Source of the DNA: Pontibacter sp. E15-1
GTDB lineage: Bacteria > Bacteroidota > Bacteroidia > Cytophagales > Hymenobacteraceae
DNA length: 64,000 bases
Reading direction: 5' to 3'
Assembly (NCBI RefSeq): GCF_022601975.1
Contig: NZ_JAKVIR010000019.1
Location: forward strand, 61,503 to 125,502
Positions 41,417 through 49,898 of the stretch are shown here, in pieces (positions within the stretch are counted from its first letter, which is position 1; every line of letters starts with the position of its first letter). The translations under genes were made by a program, and so were the position numbers. The notes beneath the pieces were generated by a model, which saw only the letters and a program-made list of their open reading frames with translations, had not been told where the DNA came from and made no database searches.

Positions 41417-41968
41417 TTACTGCGCTAATCTTCCCAGCAACGCTGTGATATTAGGTATAACGTTCTCCCCAATCTTCTTGTAGCCATCCCTCAATGACAA
41501 GCTATACGTAAGGTTTCCTACTTCTTTTATTTGCTCCTGAAGGGACTGGATATGCTCTCGAGTCTTGGTAATCTTCTCTTCGGTAGTCCCGTCTCTCTCA
41601 ATGCCATAAGCATGCATCTCTCTATTGGGCTTTATGTCAATCAGCTGGTTTGTCTTCTTGAAGTTGTCATCTGTGACCTCCAAATCGAAATATTCTGTTG
41701 AGCTAGAGTTGACCCTATACTGGCAACGCAAGCTAAACTCCACCCTACCCTGTGAGGCAATGAAGTATTTGCTTTGCGGGCTGCTCCTCGTGTCTTCCTT
41801 GGTTGACACCGTTAACCCTTTCGATTGGAAGTACCTCAGAAATTCGGCACCGATCTCTTCTATTGCAGAACGGTAGCTTTTGAAGAATGCGGTGGTCAGC
41901 TGGTGGTTTAGCTCATTCATTGTTCTCTCTAAGCCCATCAGCTCGTTGACTTGTCCAATGTTTATCAT
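41417..41968 (-). CDS. Hypothetical protein (183 aa)
   Basis: This soluble protein has a helical N-terminus (ELMGLERTMNELNHQLTTAF), a beta-rich middle (RVEFSLRCQYRVNSSSTEYFDLEV) and a helical, charged C-terminus with a coiled-coil pattern (ITKTREHIQSLQEQIKEVGN). No catalytic motif is recognised. The gene is preceded by an AT-rich region and followed by the fragment at 41192-41406. Confidence 0.45.
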   Translation of the reverse strand: MINIGQVNELMGLERTMNELNHQLTTAFFKSYRSAIEEIGAEFLRYFQSKGLTVSTKEDTRSSPQSKYFIASQGRVEFSLRCQYRVNSSSTEYFDLEVTDDNFKKTNQLIDIKPNREMHAYGIERDGTTEEKITKTREHIQSLQEQIKEVGNLTYSLSLRDGYKKIGENVIPNITALLGRLAQ

Positions 41969-42743
41969 CCCTATTTGTCTATATATTTTACTGTATAAAT
42001 ATAGGAAAAATTAAGGCCCGGGGTTGGCGTGTCCCCCACTATTTTCTTGCGTATTTCTGCACAATCTATTTAGCCGTCCTATCCAATTGCTCATTCCCAA
42101 AGGGCACCGGCTTCACGAACGGGAACTCTAACCCGGCATATTCTCTTTACATAATCTTACTTATCGGCTGAACCACCACAACAGGCATCAATTCAATATA
42201 TAATCAGATTAGAAGCGACTTTTATAAATAGATAGATAATAAAGTTTAGAGGACGCTCCCAATGTGACTACCAGTTGTGATGGCTATAATCCATTCGAAT
42301 AAATCATGAACGCATCTGTGTTTACAACAGATAGTCCACGGAGAACACATGGGCTATAATAAAGGTTAAAACATCACGGCAAATATTTTCATAGAGCCGA
42401 TGCATTTGACGTATACATTTCCTTTCTATCCCCGTTCGTGAAGGTTAACACCGCCTGATCTAGGACCGCGACGGCGAGCACTTCCCCCCCCTGCCGCTGC
42501 TGCATGAAAGCTTGGGCCTCCGCTTCTCCTTTCGACTTCCTAATTAAAAAATCTCTGGCCGAGCTAGGGGTTTTTGAAATTATCTCACCTTATAACATTT
42601 TACAAACGTCCGTTTATGTCATGTCAAAACTGGCTTAGTTTTTACTAAAAGTTTATAGTCACCGGTAGTTTTAGGCTTAGATAGTAGAGGGTCTTATTGG
42701 AGGTGTACTTGGTCCCCTTGTTGGAGACGCCCGGACGCAGGTT
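41969..42743. other. Gap holding two minus-strand protein C-terminal remnants
   Basis: A frame ending at TAG 42068-42066 reads REYAGLEFPFVKPVPFGNEQ and LDRTAK. A second, ending at TGA 42391-42389, reads SARDFLIRKSKGEAEAQAFM, GGEVLAVAVLDQAVLTF and DRKEMYTSNASAL over about 60 codons with no start. Both look like the tails of lost plasmid or transposon genes. Nothing else is seen. Confidence 0.4.
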
Positions 42744-43085
42744 CTACCCCGCGCGCCACTTATGGTGAAGGCCCTGGAGCCCGCGCAGCTCCTCTTGTCT
42801 GGCCGTGAGGATGCGCTGCTCAGGGCAAGCCTTGTCGCACATGGCCCGGCGGTCAGCGCTGCTGAAGGTTCTCACCTGCCGGAGGCGGGCCTCGAGCTGC
42901 TCGGCAGGGACCTTCAGCTCCAGTGAGCCCATCAATGCGTTGGCCTTGACTAAAGCCGAATCGATCGCTTGGGTGTGGCCTGAGACCATGCCGGCCTCCG
43001 CGCACAGGGACCGCTCGGCAAGCTTCGAGCCGCAGATTATACGAAAGCGGGAAACGGTGCTGGCCGGAAACCTCGAGCCCCGCAT
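42744..43085 (-). pseudogene. IS1182-family transposase remnant
   Basis: The frame contains SLCAEAGMVSGHTQAIDSALVKANA and SLELKVPAEQ, the catalytic-aspartate region of IS1182-type DDE transposases. The preceding segment (STVSR...) needs at least one frame change to match the family, and the C-terminal half is missing. It is a dead fragment. Confidence 0.75.
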
Positions 43086-43202
43086 CCTCAGAACGAAACA
43101 AGCTCGCAGGAAAGAAGACTTGCCAAAGCAGGACGTTTACCAAGGTCACTTGCCCGGTTATACAAAATAGTACTTATCTACTTACCTCTCAATTTTTCTC
43201 CG

Positions 43203-43330
43203 ATGAACACATTCGAAAAATTCAATCAGCTGGCCCAGCAGGTGACCGCGCAGCTGGAGTAGGGGAAGGTGCCCTGGCAGCGACCCTGGGCCACGGACGG
43301 ACGGCCTAAGAACTACCTGCCCCGCCCGCA
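43203..43330 (+). pseudogene. ArdC-type antirestriction protein, N-terminal remnant
   Basis: The reading frame begins MNTFEKFNQLAQQVTAQLE, then TAG (43260-43262), then GKVPWQRPWATDGRPKNYL, the N-terminal ssDNA-binding signature of ArdC/DUF1738 plasmid proteins. The residue before GK is usually Gln, so CAG to TAG is likely. The sequence after NYL is unrelated. ArdC is carried by conjugative elements, pointing to former mobility of this region. Confidence 0.72.
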
Positions 43331-43353
43331 GTGGCCATGGCCGCTTAAACGCT

Positions 43354-43388
43354 GCGAAGGGCTGTCTTTTGAACGGGCAGCCCTTCGC
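43354..43388. repeat. GC-rich hairpin beside the ArdC remnant
   Basis: Perfect 11-bp arms 43354-43364 (GCGAAGGGCTG) and 43378-43388 with a 13-nt loop, lying where ArdC similarity ends. From here to 43600 no intact gene is seen. Confidence 0.55.
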
Positions 43389-43619
43389 ATGAAGTGGTGC
43401 TGCGAGGCAGCGTTGTGTACAGCTTCAGCAGGACTTGACCACTTCGCTCCTTTTGACTACAATGTGGTATTGTTGCACTACAGCCGTACAGTATGACAGC
43501 AATGTATTCATACATGCCTTCAAAGCCAGCGGATAACGTGGCATTAGGCAGTTTTTCACCAGAGGATTTGGGTTGTAGGCAACAAGGCATGATGGTTTCT
43601 GAAGGAGCGCACGAGCTTC

Positions 43620-44150
43620 ATGGCATTACAATGATTTTGCTCTTTTTTAGAGAAACAGGCTTTTTTCTCACGATTCTGCTTTTCCTGATTTTCAGGCAGC
43701 GGTTTGCGCTTGCAAGGTGCTTGGTGTTCGCTTAGCCTATCAGGTGCTTCCCTATGGACAGCACCTTCGTGAAAGCCGGGCAGTCATTGGTGCAGAACCA
43801 GCCGGTGGCAAGATGCGTTAAGCGTCAGTACAGCAGTTTAAGGGTGTGCCGGCTACGGTTCCGCCAGTTTCAGGACAGCACCTCACCGGTTTGCGGCACA
43901 TAGTAATAAAGCCAGCGTTGCACTCCCTCCGCCGTTTGACGAAGATCCACACCTCATCGAACTGGACGGAGAATATCTTTCAAGGCGGGGCCTAAACGCA
44001 CACATTTCCGTCTCCTGCTTCAGCCACCCAAGCACCATCTGCCGGTACACGACGTGACCTGCTCAATGTCGCGGATGTCGGAGTTTCTGACCAGCATCCG
44101 CAGCATGAGGGTGACGCCGCTTAAAAAAAATCCCCGCCTCTCTAAGTTTT
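43620..44150 (-). pseudogene. Decayed IS1-family transposase
   Basis: Three minus-strand segments in different frames match the IS1 InsA/InsB order: LMLRMLVRNSDIRDIEQVT (helix-turn-helix), QFDEVWIFVKRR and YYYVPQTGEVLS (catalytic core), and IGKANTKHLASANRCLKIRK with SRIVRKKPVSLKKS (C-terminus). Several stops and frame changes interrupt it. A second, different IS1-like element lies at 60.4-63.7 kb. Confidence 0.65.
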
Positions 44151-44186
44151 TCCGACTTTAGACGACTAATTGGAAAAACAAGCATT

Positions 44187-44681
44187 TTGAAAGAGCAATT
44201 TCTTTTACGCATCACCCAGCATCAAGGCCTGATCTTCAAGGTGTGCAATATGTATTGCAACACAAAAGAAGACAGAGAGGATCTTTTTCAGGACGTTGTG
44301 CTCCAGTTGTGGCGCTCCTACCCCTCCTTTCATGGAGAATCGAAGGTAACTACCTGGATGTACCGGGTTGCCTTGAACACGGCCATCTCCAGAGTGAGAA
44401 AGGATACCAAAAAAGAGAAGTTCGCAACGCTGGGCACAGAGGCCTTTGAGGTGCCTTCGCTGGAAGGCGATACAGATGAGAATTTGCTGTTGATGTACCA
44501 GGGAATCAAGCAACTCTCCCAAGTGGACCAGGCATTGACATTGCTTTATCTGGATGATTGCAGCTACAAAGAAATAGCCGAGATCATGGGGCTCTCAGAA
44601 TCGAACGTGGGATTTAAGTTAAATAAAATCAAAGCCAGGTTAAGAACACTGGTGAATACTGCACTTACAACTATAGGATAA
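44187..44681 (+). CDS. ECF-type RNA polymerase sigma factor
   Basis: This 164-residue sigma-70-family regulator has region 2 in DREDLFQDVVLQLWRSYPSF and WMYRVALNTAISRVRK, and region 4 in LDDCSYKEIAEIMGLSESNVG ending KARLRTL. The start is TTG at 44187, since no in-frame ATG precedes region 2. The next gene begins 1 base after its stop and encodes a membrane protein, the standard sigma/anti-sigma layout. It probably controls the downstream secreted protein as well. Confidence 0.88.
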   Translation: MKEQFLLRITQHQGLIFKVCNMYCNTKEDREDLFQDVVLQLWRSYPSFHGESKVTTWMYRVALNTAISRVRKDTKKEKFATLGTEAFEVPSLEGDTDENLLLMYQGIKQLSQVDQALTLLYLDDCSYKEIAEIMGLSESNVGFKLNKIKARLRTLVNTALTTIG

Positions 44682-44682
44682 C

Positions 44683-45303
44683 ATGGAACTGGAGGAATTT
44701 AAAGCGCACTGGAAAGCTGTCCAGCAGGAAGATATAAAACAACAGGAACACACGCCTGAAGCACTGAATCAGATTATCAAAAACACAACCAACACCATGG
44801 GGGAACTGCAGGAAAAGAGCAGCTATTGGAGAACAATCGGGAGCTGGAACAGTGGCCTGATGCTCCTGCTGGTTATTGGCTATTGCTCTATGCTCTATTA
44901 TAGAGGCGAGGCTGTTCAAACGATTATAGAAAAGCTTCCCCTGCTTGCTGTAATAGTTGTTTTTGCCTTGTTTTCGAATTGGGTTTATAAACGGCAGGAA
45001 GATATCTTTTCAGCTACTACTAACGAAAGCCTGAAAGAAGGGATCAGAAACACCTTACTGAGTTTCAAGAGGTACTACCGTTTCACTAATTCCGTTTTCC
45101 TTCTCCTGGCTCCTGTGGCATTCTATGCGGTGTTCGAGTTGTTCCTCACTGGATTGGCGCTGCCTCTCTCCTCCATAATATTTATTTCTTTTGCCTTAAC
45201 CGGCCTTTCTTTCTTATTGAGGTACGTGTATTACCGCACGATTTATTTTAGTAGGATAAAAGCAATGGAGACAAACCTAAGGGAGTTGGAAAATGCACAT
45301 TAA
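44683..45303 (+). CDS. Membrane protein, putative anti-sigma factor
   Basis: This 206-residue protein has a cytoplasmic N-terminus of about 60 residues (MELEEFKAHWKAVQQEDIKQ) followed by four hydrophobic helices (about 68-84, 92-106, 137-157, 163-182). Position one base after the sigma gene and the soluble N-terminal helix-rich segment suggest it holds the sigma factor at the membrane. It lacks the ZAS zinc motif, so the role is inferred from gene order. Confidence 0.6.
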   Translation: MELEEFKAHWKAVQQEDIKQQEHTPEALNQIIKNTTNTMGELQEKSSYWRTIGSWNSGLMLLLVIGYCSMLYYRGEAVQTIIEKLPLLAVIVVFALFSNWVYKRQEDIFSATTNESLKEGIRNTLLSFKRYYRFTNSVFLLLAPVAFYAVFELFLTGLALPLSSIIFISFALTGLSFLLRYVYYRTIYFSRIKAMETNLRELENAH

Positions 45304-45364
45304 CCCCTCAACTACTATAGTATAGCCCTTTAAACACTAAATCTAAACCCCTAAATCTTAAACC

Positions 45365-45994
45365 ATGAAACATCTTTTACTTACCCTCGCGTTTGCCTTT
45401 ACTTCCCTGACCTTGGCTGCTCAAAGTTTTGAAGGCAAGATCGTCTACCAAAATACCTATAAAAGCAAATCCCCTGAGCTCTCCGATGAACAGCTTAACT
45501 TAATGATGGGGACCGAGCAAAGCTGGTATCTGAAGGGTGGAGATTATAAATCAGAGACAAATGGCATGCTGATGCTTTGGCAGTTATACCTGGGCAGAGA
45601 CAACAGGCTTTACAGTAAGTTTGCAAATACTGACATGGTGGTTTGGAATGACGGTGCCGCGAATGCTGATGAGGTGATAAAAACCGAACTTCGCAAGGGG
45701 GCAGTTGAGATACTGGGTTATACGTGTGATGAACTGGTGCTGACCTGCAAGAGTGGCGTGCAGAAATATTATTTCAGCTCTCAACTAGCGGTAGACACCA
45801 AGTTGTTTCAAAACCATCTCTACGGGAATTGGTTTGCCTATCTTACAAAAGCCAATGCCGTTCCCTTAAAAATCGTTATTGAGTCGCCTCAGTTTGCATT
45901 GGAGAGCGTGGCGACACTGGTACAGCCGATGAAACTAAGCGCCAAGCTGTTTGCGCTTCCTGCCAATGTGCCGACTATGAAGAGTCCATATTAG
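45365..45994 (+). CDS. Secreted DUF4412-like protein
   Basis: A signal peptide (LLLTLAFAFTSLTLAAQS) precedes a beta-rich protein with FEGKIVYQNTYKSKSPEL and GYTCDELVLTCKSGVQKYYF, a pattern shared with DUF4412 periplasmic proteins. A Cys pair in the second motif may form a disulfide. It is 209 residues long and probably periplasmic. It may belong to the regulon of the adjacent sigma factor. A terminator follows. Confidence 0.6.
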   Translation: MKHLLLTLAFAFTSLTLAAQSFEGKIVYQNTYKSKSPELSDEQLNLMMGTEQSWYLKGGDYKSETNGMLMLWQLYLGRDNRLYSKFANTDMVVWNDGAANADEVIKTELRKGAVEILGYTCDELVLTCKSGVQKYYFSSQLAVDTKLFQNHLYGNWFAYLTKANAVPLKIVIESPQFALESVATLVQPMKLSAKLFALPANVPTMKSPY

Positions 45995-46071
45995 AAGGAG
46001 GTATAGGCAACGGCCAGGGCTTCCGAATCCCAATGCAGTAAGGTTCATAATCCCATTCTTTGGTCTACTGG

Positions 46072-46106
46072 AAGGGAAAAGTGATTCTTTTGATCGCTTT
46101 TCCCTT
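46072..46106 (+). terminator. Intrinsic terminator after the DUF4412-like gene
   Basis: Perfect 10-bp arms 46072-46081 (AAGGGAAAAG) and 46097-46106 around a 15-nt loop, followed by a T-rich tract. Confidence 0.7.
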
Positions 46107-46226
46107 TTTCTTTTTGAGCCAAAAACCGCTATATCACGCTGAAAAGGGCGGAAAAGCCGTTCACCCGCGGGGTTCAATACCCCTCGTTTTCACGCTCATG
46201 CCACACCCCTTCCGGAAACACCATCA

Positions 46227-47027
46227 TTAGAGAGCACGCGCTGCAACAGTATTCCTGTAAAATGCATATAAAACCAATACAGTAAGGACAGCCACTCCAA
46301 TCCACGCAGTAATTATGATTTGTGGACTAGCTACCACGTCAATCTCCCGGTGTTTTAAGATGATGCCGTAGAGCGCCCAAATGCCAATCAGCCCCACAAC
46401 TGGGTTAGACCTGCTCATAACCACTGAGGATACGATAAGCGCAGCCACGGCTACGATGATGACTGCCCAGGTTCCTTCACTCAGACCAAAGCCGCCCCAT
46501 GCAGCGCCAACCAAGGCCGAGCTGATATTCGCTACTGTCGCGATAATGATCCAACCGAAGTATAAGCTCAAAGGCACCTGTGTGAGCCAGCGCGAGGCTG
46601 CAGAGTGGGCAGTATTATAAATATTCAATCGCAGGTGTATGGCCAGGAGCGTGATAAACTGCAGGATGATCAGTAACACCGATACCGCCAGCCATTCGTT
46701 CACCCAGGCAATCGTCCAGAGGCCGGTAGCCAGGTTGTTGCCCATGAAGAGATAACCAATTCTTTGCAACGCAACATTCGCTTCATGATCGGGAGACGCT
46801 TTGAAAGCCTTTATCAGATGGCAGGCACAAAAGGCTAACAGACCGAGGTAAATAAGGCCCCAGATCGAAAAGGTTACTCCAGCAGGCGTGAAAAGCGCGG
46901 GATAGCTTGCCGACACCTCCCCTATGGTCTGGCTGTTAAAGAGCCTGAGTTGCGTTAATTGCGAGAGAACTAAATGCACCAGGAAGAAAACAGTGTTCAG
47001 AACAGCAAGCGTCTTGATATTTTTCAT
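46227..47027 (-). CDS. TspO/MBR-like (tryptophan-rich sensory protein) membrane protein
   Basis: This 266-residue protein has about seven helices. The segment FTPAGVTFSIWGLIYLGLLAF and the later NNLATGLWTIAWVNEWLAVS and VPLSLYFGWIIIATVANIS match the TspO-like family found in Bacteroidota. Family members bind tetrapyrroles or sterol-like ligands; the extended, roughly seven-helix form is a relative and its ligand is unknown. It is transcribed alone. Confidence 0.72.
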   Translation of the reverse strand: MKNIKTLAVLNTVFFLVHLVLSQLTQLRLFNSQTIGEVSASYPALFTPAGVTFSIWGLIYLGLLAFCACHLIKAFKASPDHEANVALQRIGYLFMGNNLATGLWTIAWVNEWLAVSVLLIILQFITLLAIHLRLNIYNTAHSAASRWLTQVPLSLYFGWIIIATVANISSALVGAAWGGFGLSEGTWAVIIVAVAALIVSSVVMSRSNPVVGLIGIWALYGIILKHREIDVVASPQIIITAWIGVAVLTVLVLYAFYRNTVAARAL

Positions 47028-47070
47028 TGGCTATAGTTATAGGACGATTAAGCACGCCTATCATACAGAC

Positions 47071-49497
47071 TTAAAATTCCACGATAAAACCGAGCGTAGG
47101 CACTAGGTTTCCACTACTATCCTTCAGGATAAACGGAATGGCATTGCTTCCGTCCAGGCGCAGGTCCTGCCCATCGGTAGTAGCGAAGCCCGTGTTCTCG
47201 GCGTTCCGCTCAAAAGTATAACGGTCAAACCCGGGCGTTTTGCTGGCCAGCACGTTGGCTACGTCCAGGAACAGGTCGAGCGTGATGCGGTTGAAGTTCC
47301 ATTTTTTGTCTATCCGAACATCAAGCTGACTGAAGGGACGCAAACGCTCCGTGTTCAGCCTGCTGTAGTCGAGTATACCCACCCCCAGCGAGGCATAGTT
47401 TCTTTGGGAGACCTCCAGGTCGAACGGGGTGGCGGGTGCTCCGCCGGCATACCTGTATTTCACCCCCAGCTCCCAGTTTCGGGGCAGTTTCTTGCCAAGC
47501 AACCCGGATACCAGGTGACGGTAATCCCAGGCGCTGGAAACATACTGGCCATCTGCACCGGCAAACTCACTGACCACATAGGTATAGGACAGCACCGAGA
47601 ATACACTGCCAGTCAGTTTTTTCTGTAGGTAGAACTCCGCCCCGTACGCCCTGCCTTTGCCGTTTGTGATAACCTCCTCGTTGCCGATAGAGCCAAAGTC
47701 ACCGCCCTGGTTTGCCAGCGAGATACCATCGCGCACCGACACCGGATAGTTGCTGTAGTCCTTGTAAAATCCCTCCAGCGTAAAACGCAGGTCCTGCCTC
47801 GGCAGAAATTCCGTACCCAGCACGTAATGCACAGACCGAATGTAATCGGCGGATTTATTCAGGTAGTTACTGTTCTCCTGGTAGCCCAATACGGTATAAG
47901 TGGGCAGCTTGTAGTAAATACCGGAGGAGGCATTTACCGTCCACCTATCGTTAAGCAGGTATGAAATGGCCAAACGCGGCGAAAGCGTTTTCATCGGGTT
48001 TGCCCCCTCTTCGGTGAAAGAGTTCATGTCGGTCCGGATACCCAGCGATAGACCCAGTTTATTGTCCAATACTGATTTCGACACCTGCCCAAACAGGCCA
48101 TACCTCCAAAAGTCCAGGTTGGTATCGTAATTCACCGTAACCCCCGGCTGCACCAGGTTGTTCTGCTCATCGCGCAGCTCCTTCCGGATCACGCTGAAAA
48201 TATCGTTTGTGAACTGCACGTACTGCCCAGACAGGCCATAGGCATACTTAAACCCGTTTTTATACTTATTAACGTCCAGCCGGAGCTTGTTCTCAGTTTC
48301 GCGTGAATTCGAGTTAAGTGTCAGCGGCCTGTCCTCTCCTTCCTCGGTTGCCTCGTATTTTTTAAGGTCGATGTTAAACGCATTGCGGCTCAGGGCCAGG
48401 TTCACGTAGCCGTCATTTATCAGCCGCTTTAAGCCTACGCCAACGGTATAATTCCACTGGTTATTTAATGGAATGGAGCGCAGGATATACTCATTTTCAG
48501 GGGTGCTGTTGCGAGGCACGCCAAACGAAAACTCGTCGATGGCACCCACGCCGATAAAAGAGAGCGACGTTTTCTCGCTCAGTTTATGGTCTATTTTATA
48601 CTGAAAATCCCAGTAGTTAGGGCGGATGGGCAGGTCCAGAAGCTTGAAGAGGAACTGCAGGTATGACCTGCGTGCAGAAAGCAGGTAAGTGGTTTTCGCT
48701 CCGATCGGGCCCTCTAGGGTAGTAGCAAACTCCGATCCGCTGAGGCGGACGTTTCCTGAGAAGCGCTCCGGGTTGCCATAACGCTGCCGGAACTCGAACA
48801 CCGAAGCCAGCGCATTGTCGTAGCGCGCATCAAAGGCCGAAGAACTTACTTTCAGGTCTTCGATAAAAGACACGTTCAGGATACCGGTGGCCCCGCCCGC
48901 ACTCCCCTGCGTGGTAAAATGGTTGATCAACGGAATCTCAATGCCATCCAGGTAATAGACGTTTTCGCTGGGCGCGCCTCCCCGAATGATCAGGTCGTTA
49001 CGGCCACCCGAACCGCTTGTGGCAACTCCGGGCAACACTTGCACCACCTTGGATATATCGAAATTACCGCCGGGGTTGCTGCGGATTTCCTCCGTGGTCA
49101 GGCTCTGCACCGAAAGCGGCGTGATCAGATCGGCCACGGCGGCGCTTTGCCTCCGGTTCGCCACAATCTCCACTTCTTTTAGCTTGCTGGAGGCAGGACG
49201 CAACTCAAAATTGATGATCTGCAGGTTACCTGCTGTCACGTTGATGTTATACTTGACCTGCGGCTCATACCCCAAATAGGACGTTTGCACCGTATAACTG
49301 CCCACGGGTATGTTTTCCAGGCGATAGACGCCATTCTCGTTGGTGGCCGTGCCAAGCGTTCCATCCCCTAACTGTAGTGTAACCCCAATGAGTGGCTGCT
49401 GTGTGTTCACATCCCGCACGGTACCGGTAATTCCACCGGTTTGGGCCTGACAAATGAAGGGCAACAGGATAAGGATAAGCAGTAGATTCCGCAGCAT
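47071..49497 (-). CDS. TonB-dependent outer-membrane receptor with carboxypeptidase-regulatory domain
   Basis: This 808-residue protein has a signal peptide (LLLILILLPFICQAQ), a CarboxypepD_reg-like N-terminal domain (GITGTVRDVNTQQPLIGVTL, about 22-105), a plug domain with KVVQVLPGVATSGSGGRNDL and IIRGGAPSENVYYLDGIEI, and a 22-strand-type barrel ending in the terminal aromatic F of IVEF. It imports a large ligand, identity unknown. No SusD partner is adjacent, so it is likely a siderophore- or metal-type receptor rather than a glycan one (inference). Confidence 0.88.
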   Translation of the reverse strand: MLRNLLLILILLPFICQAQTGGITGTVRDVNTQQPLIGVTLQLGDGTLGTATNENGVYRLENIPVGSYTVQTSYLGYEPQVKYNINVTAGNLQIINFELRPASSKLKEVEIVANRRQSAAVADLITPLSVQSLTTEEIRSNPGGNFDISKVVQVLPGVATSGSGGRNDLIIRGGAPSENVYYLDGIEIPLINHFTTQGSAGGATGILNVSFIEDLKVSSSAFDARYDNALASVFEFRQRYGNPERFSGNVRLSGSEFATTLEGPIGAKTTYLLSARRSYLQFLFKLLDLPIRPNYWDFQYKIDHKLSEKTSLSFIGVGAIDEFSFGVPRNSTPENEYILRSIPLNNQWNYTVGVGLKRLINDGYVNLALSRNAFNIDLKKYEATEEGEDRPLTLNSNSRETENKLRLDVNKYKNGFKYAYGLSGQYVQFTNDIFSVIRKELRDEQNNLVQPGVTVNYDTNLDFWRYGLFGQVSKSVLDNKLGLSLGIRTDMNSFTEEGANPMKTLSPRLAISYLLNDRWTVNASSGIYYKLPTYTVLGYQENSNYLNKSADYIRSVHYVLGTEFLPRQDLRFTLEGFYKDYSNYPVSVRDGISLANQGGDFGSIGNEEVITNGKGRAYGAEFYLQKKLTGSVFSVLSYTYVVSEFAGADGQYVSSAWDYRHLVSGLLGKKLPRNWELGVKYRYAGGAPATPFDLEVSQRNYASLGVGILDYSRLNTERLRPFSQLDVRIDKKWNFNRITLDLFLDVANVLASKTPGFDRYTFERNAENTGFATTDGQDLRLDGSNAIPFILKDSSGNLVPTLGFIVEF

Positions 49498-49898
49498 AGT
49501 ATCGTCTTTTTAGGATACTGCTAGTACATCTTTGAATGTATTTTGTTTTTAGCCTAACCTGTTTTTTGAAAGCAAGTGTGGTTAAAGTTAATCGACATAA
49601 ATGGACAAGACCACACATTGGATGCGCTAATATCGTTGGGTTTCATTAAGTAAACCATGCCTGCTCTCGTAAACACCAGGGCAATATTACCAGAACACCC
49701 CATAGGGTAATTCTCCAATCCCCTCATACCCTAGCTGCAAAGGCAATGCAAGGAAAGTCCTAACTACCAATAATTTACTATGGGGAATATACACAGCTTG
49801 TACTTGGACGTAGTAGGGTATCGAAGCTACTGCCGAAATGATGTTAGCTGCCCCGGAAGCAAAACGACCTAAAAATAGTAATCTTAAGATGCCTTCCC
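49498..49898. other. Divergent promoter region between TonB receptor and P-type ATPase
   Basis: No gene, repeat or strong hairpin is seen. The segment must contain the promoters for both neighbours, but I could not assign convincing -33/-7 boxes. Confidence 0.5.

Noticed and set aside
46155..46200. tRNA T-arm-like GGGGTTCAATACCCC
   Set aside because: No matching acceptor, D or anticodon arms are present upstream, so it is not a tRNA; an attachment-site remnant cannot be shown.
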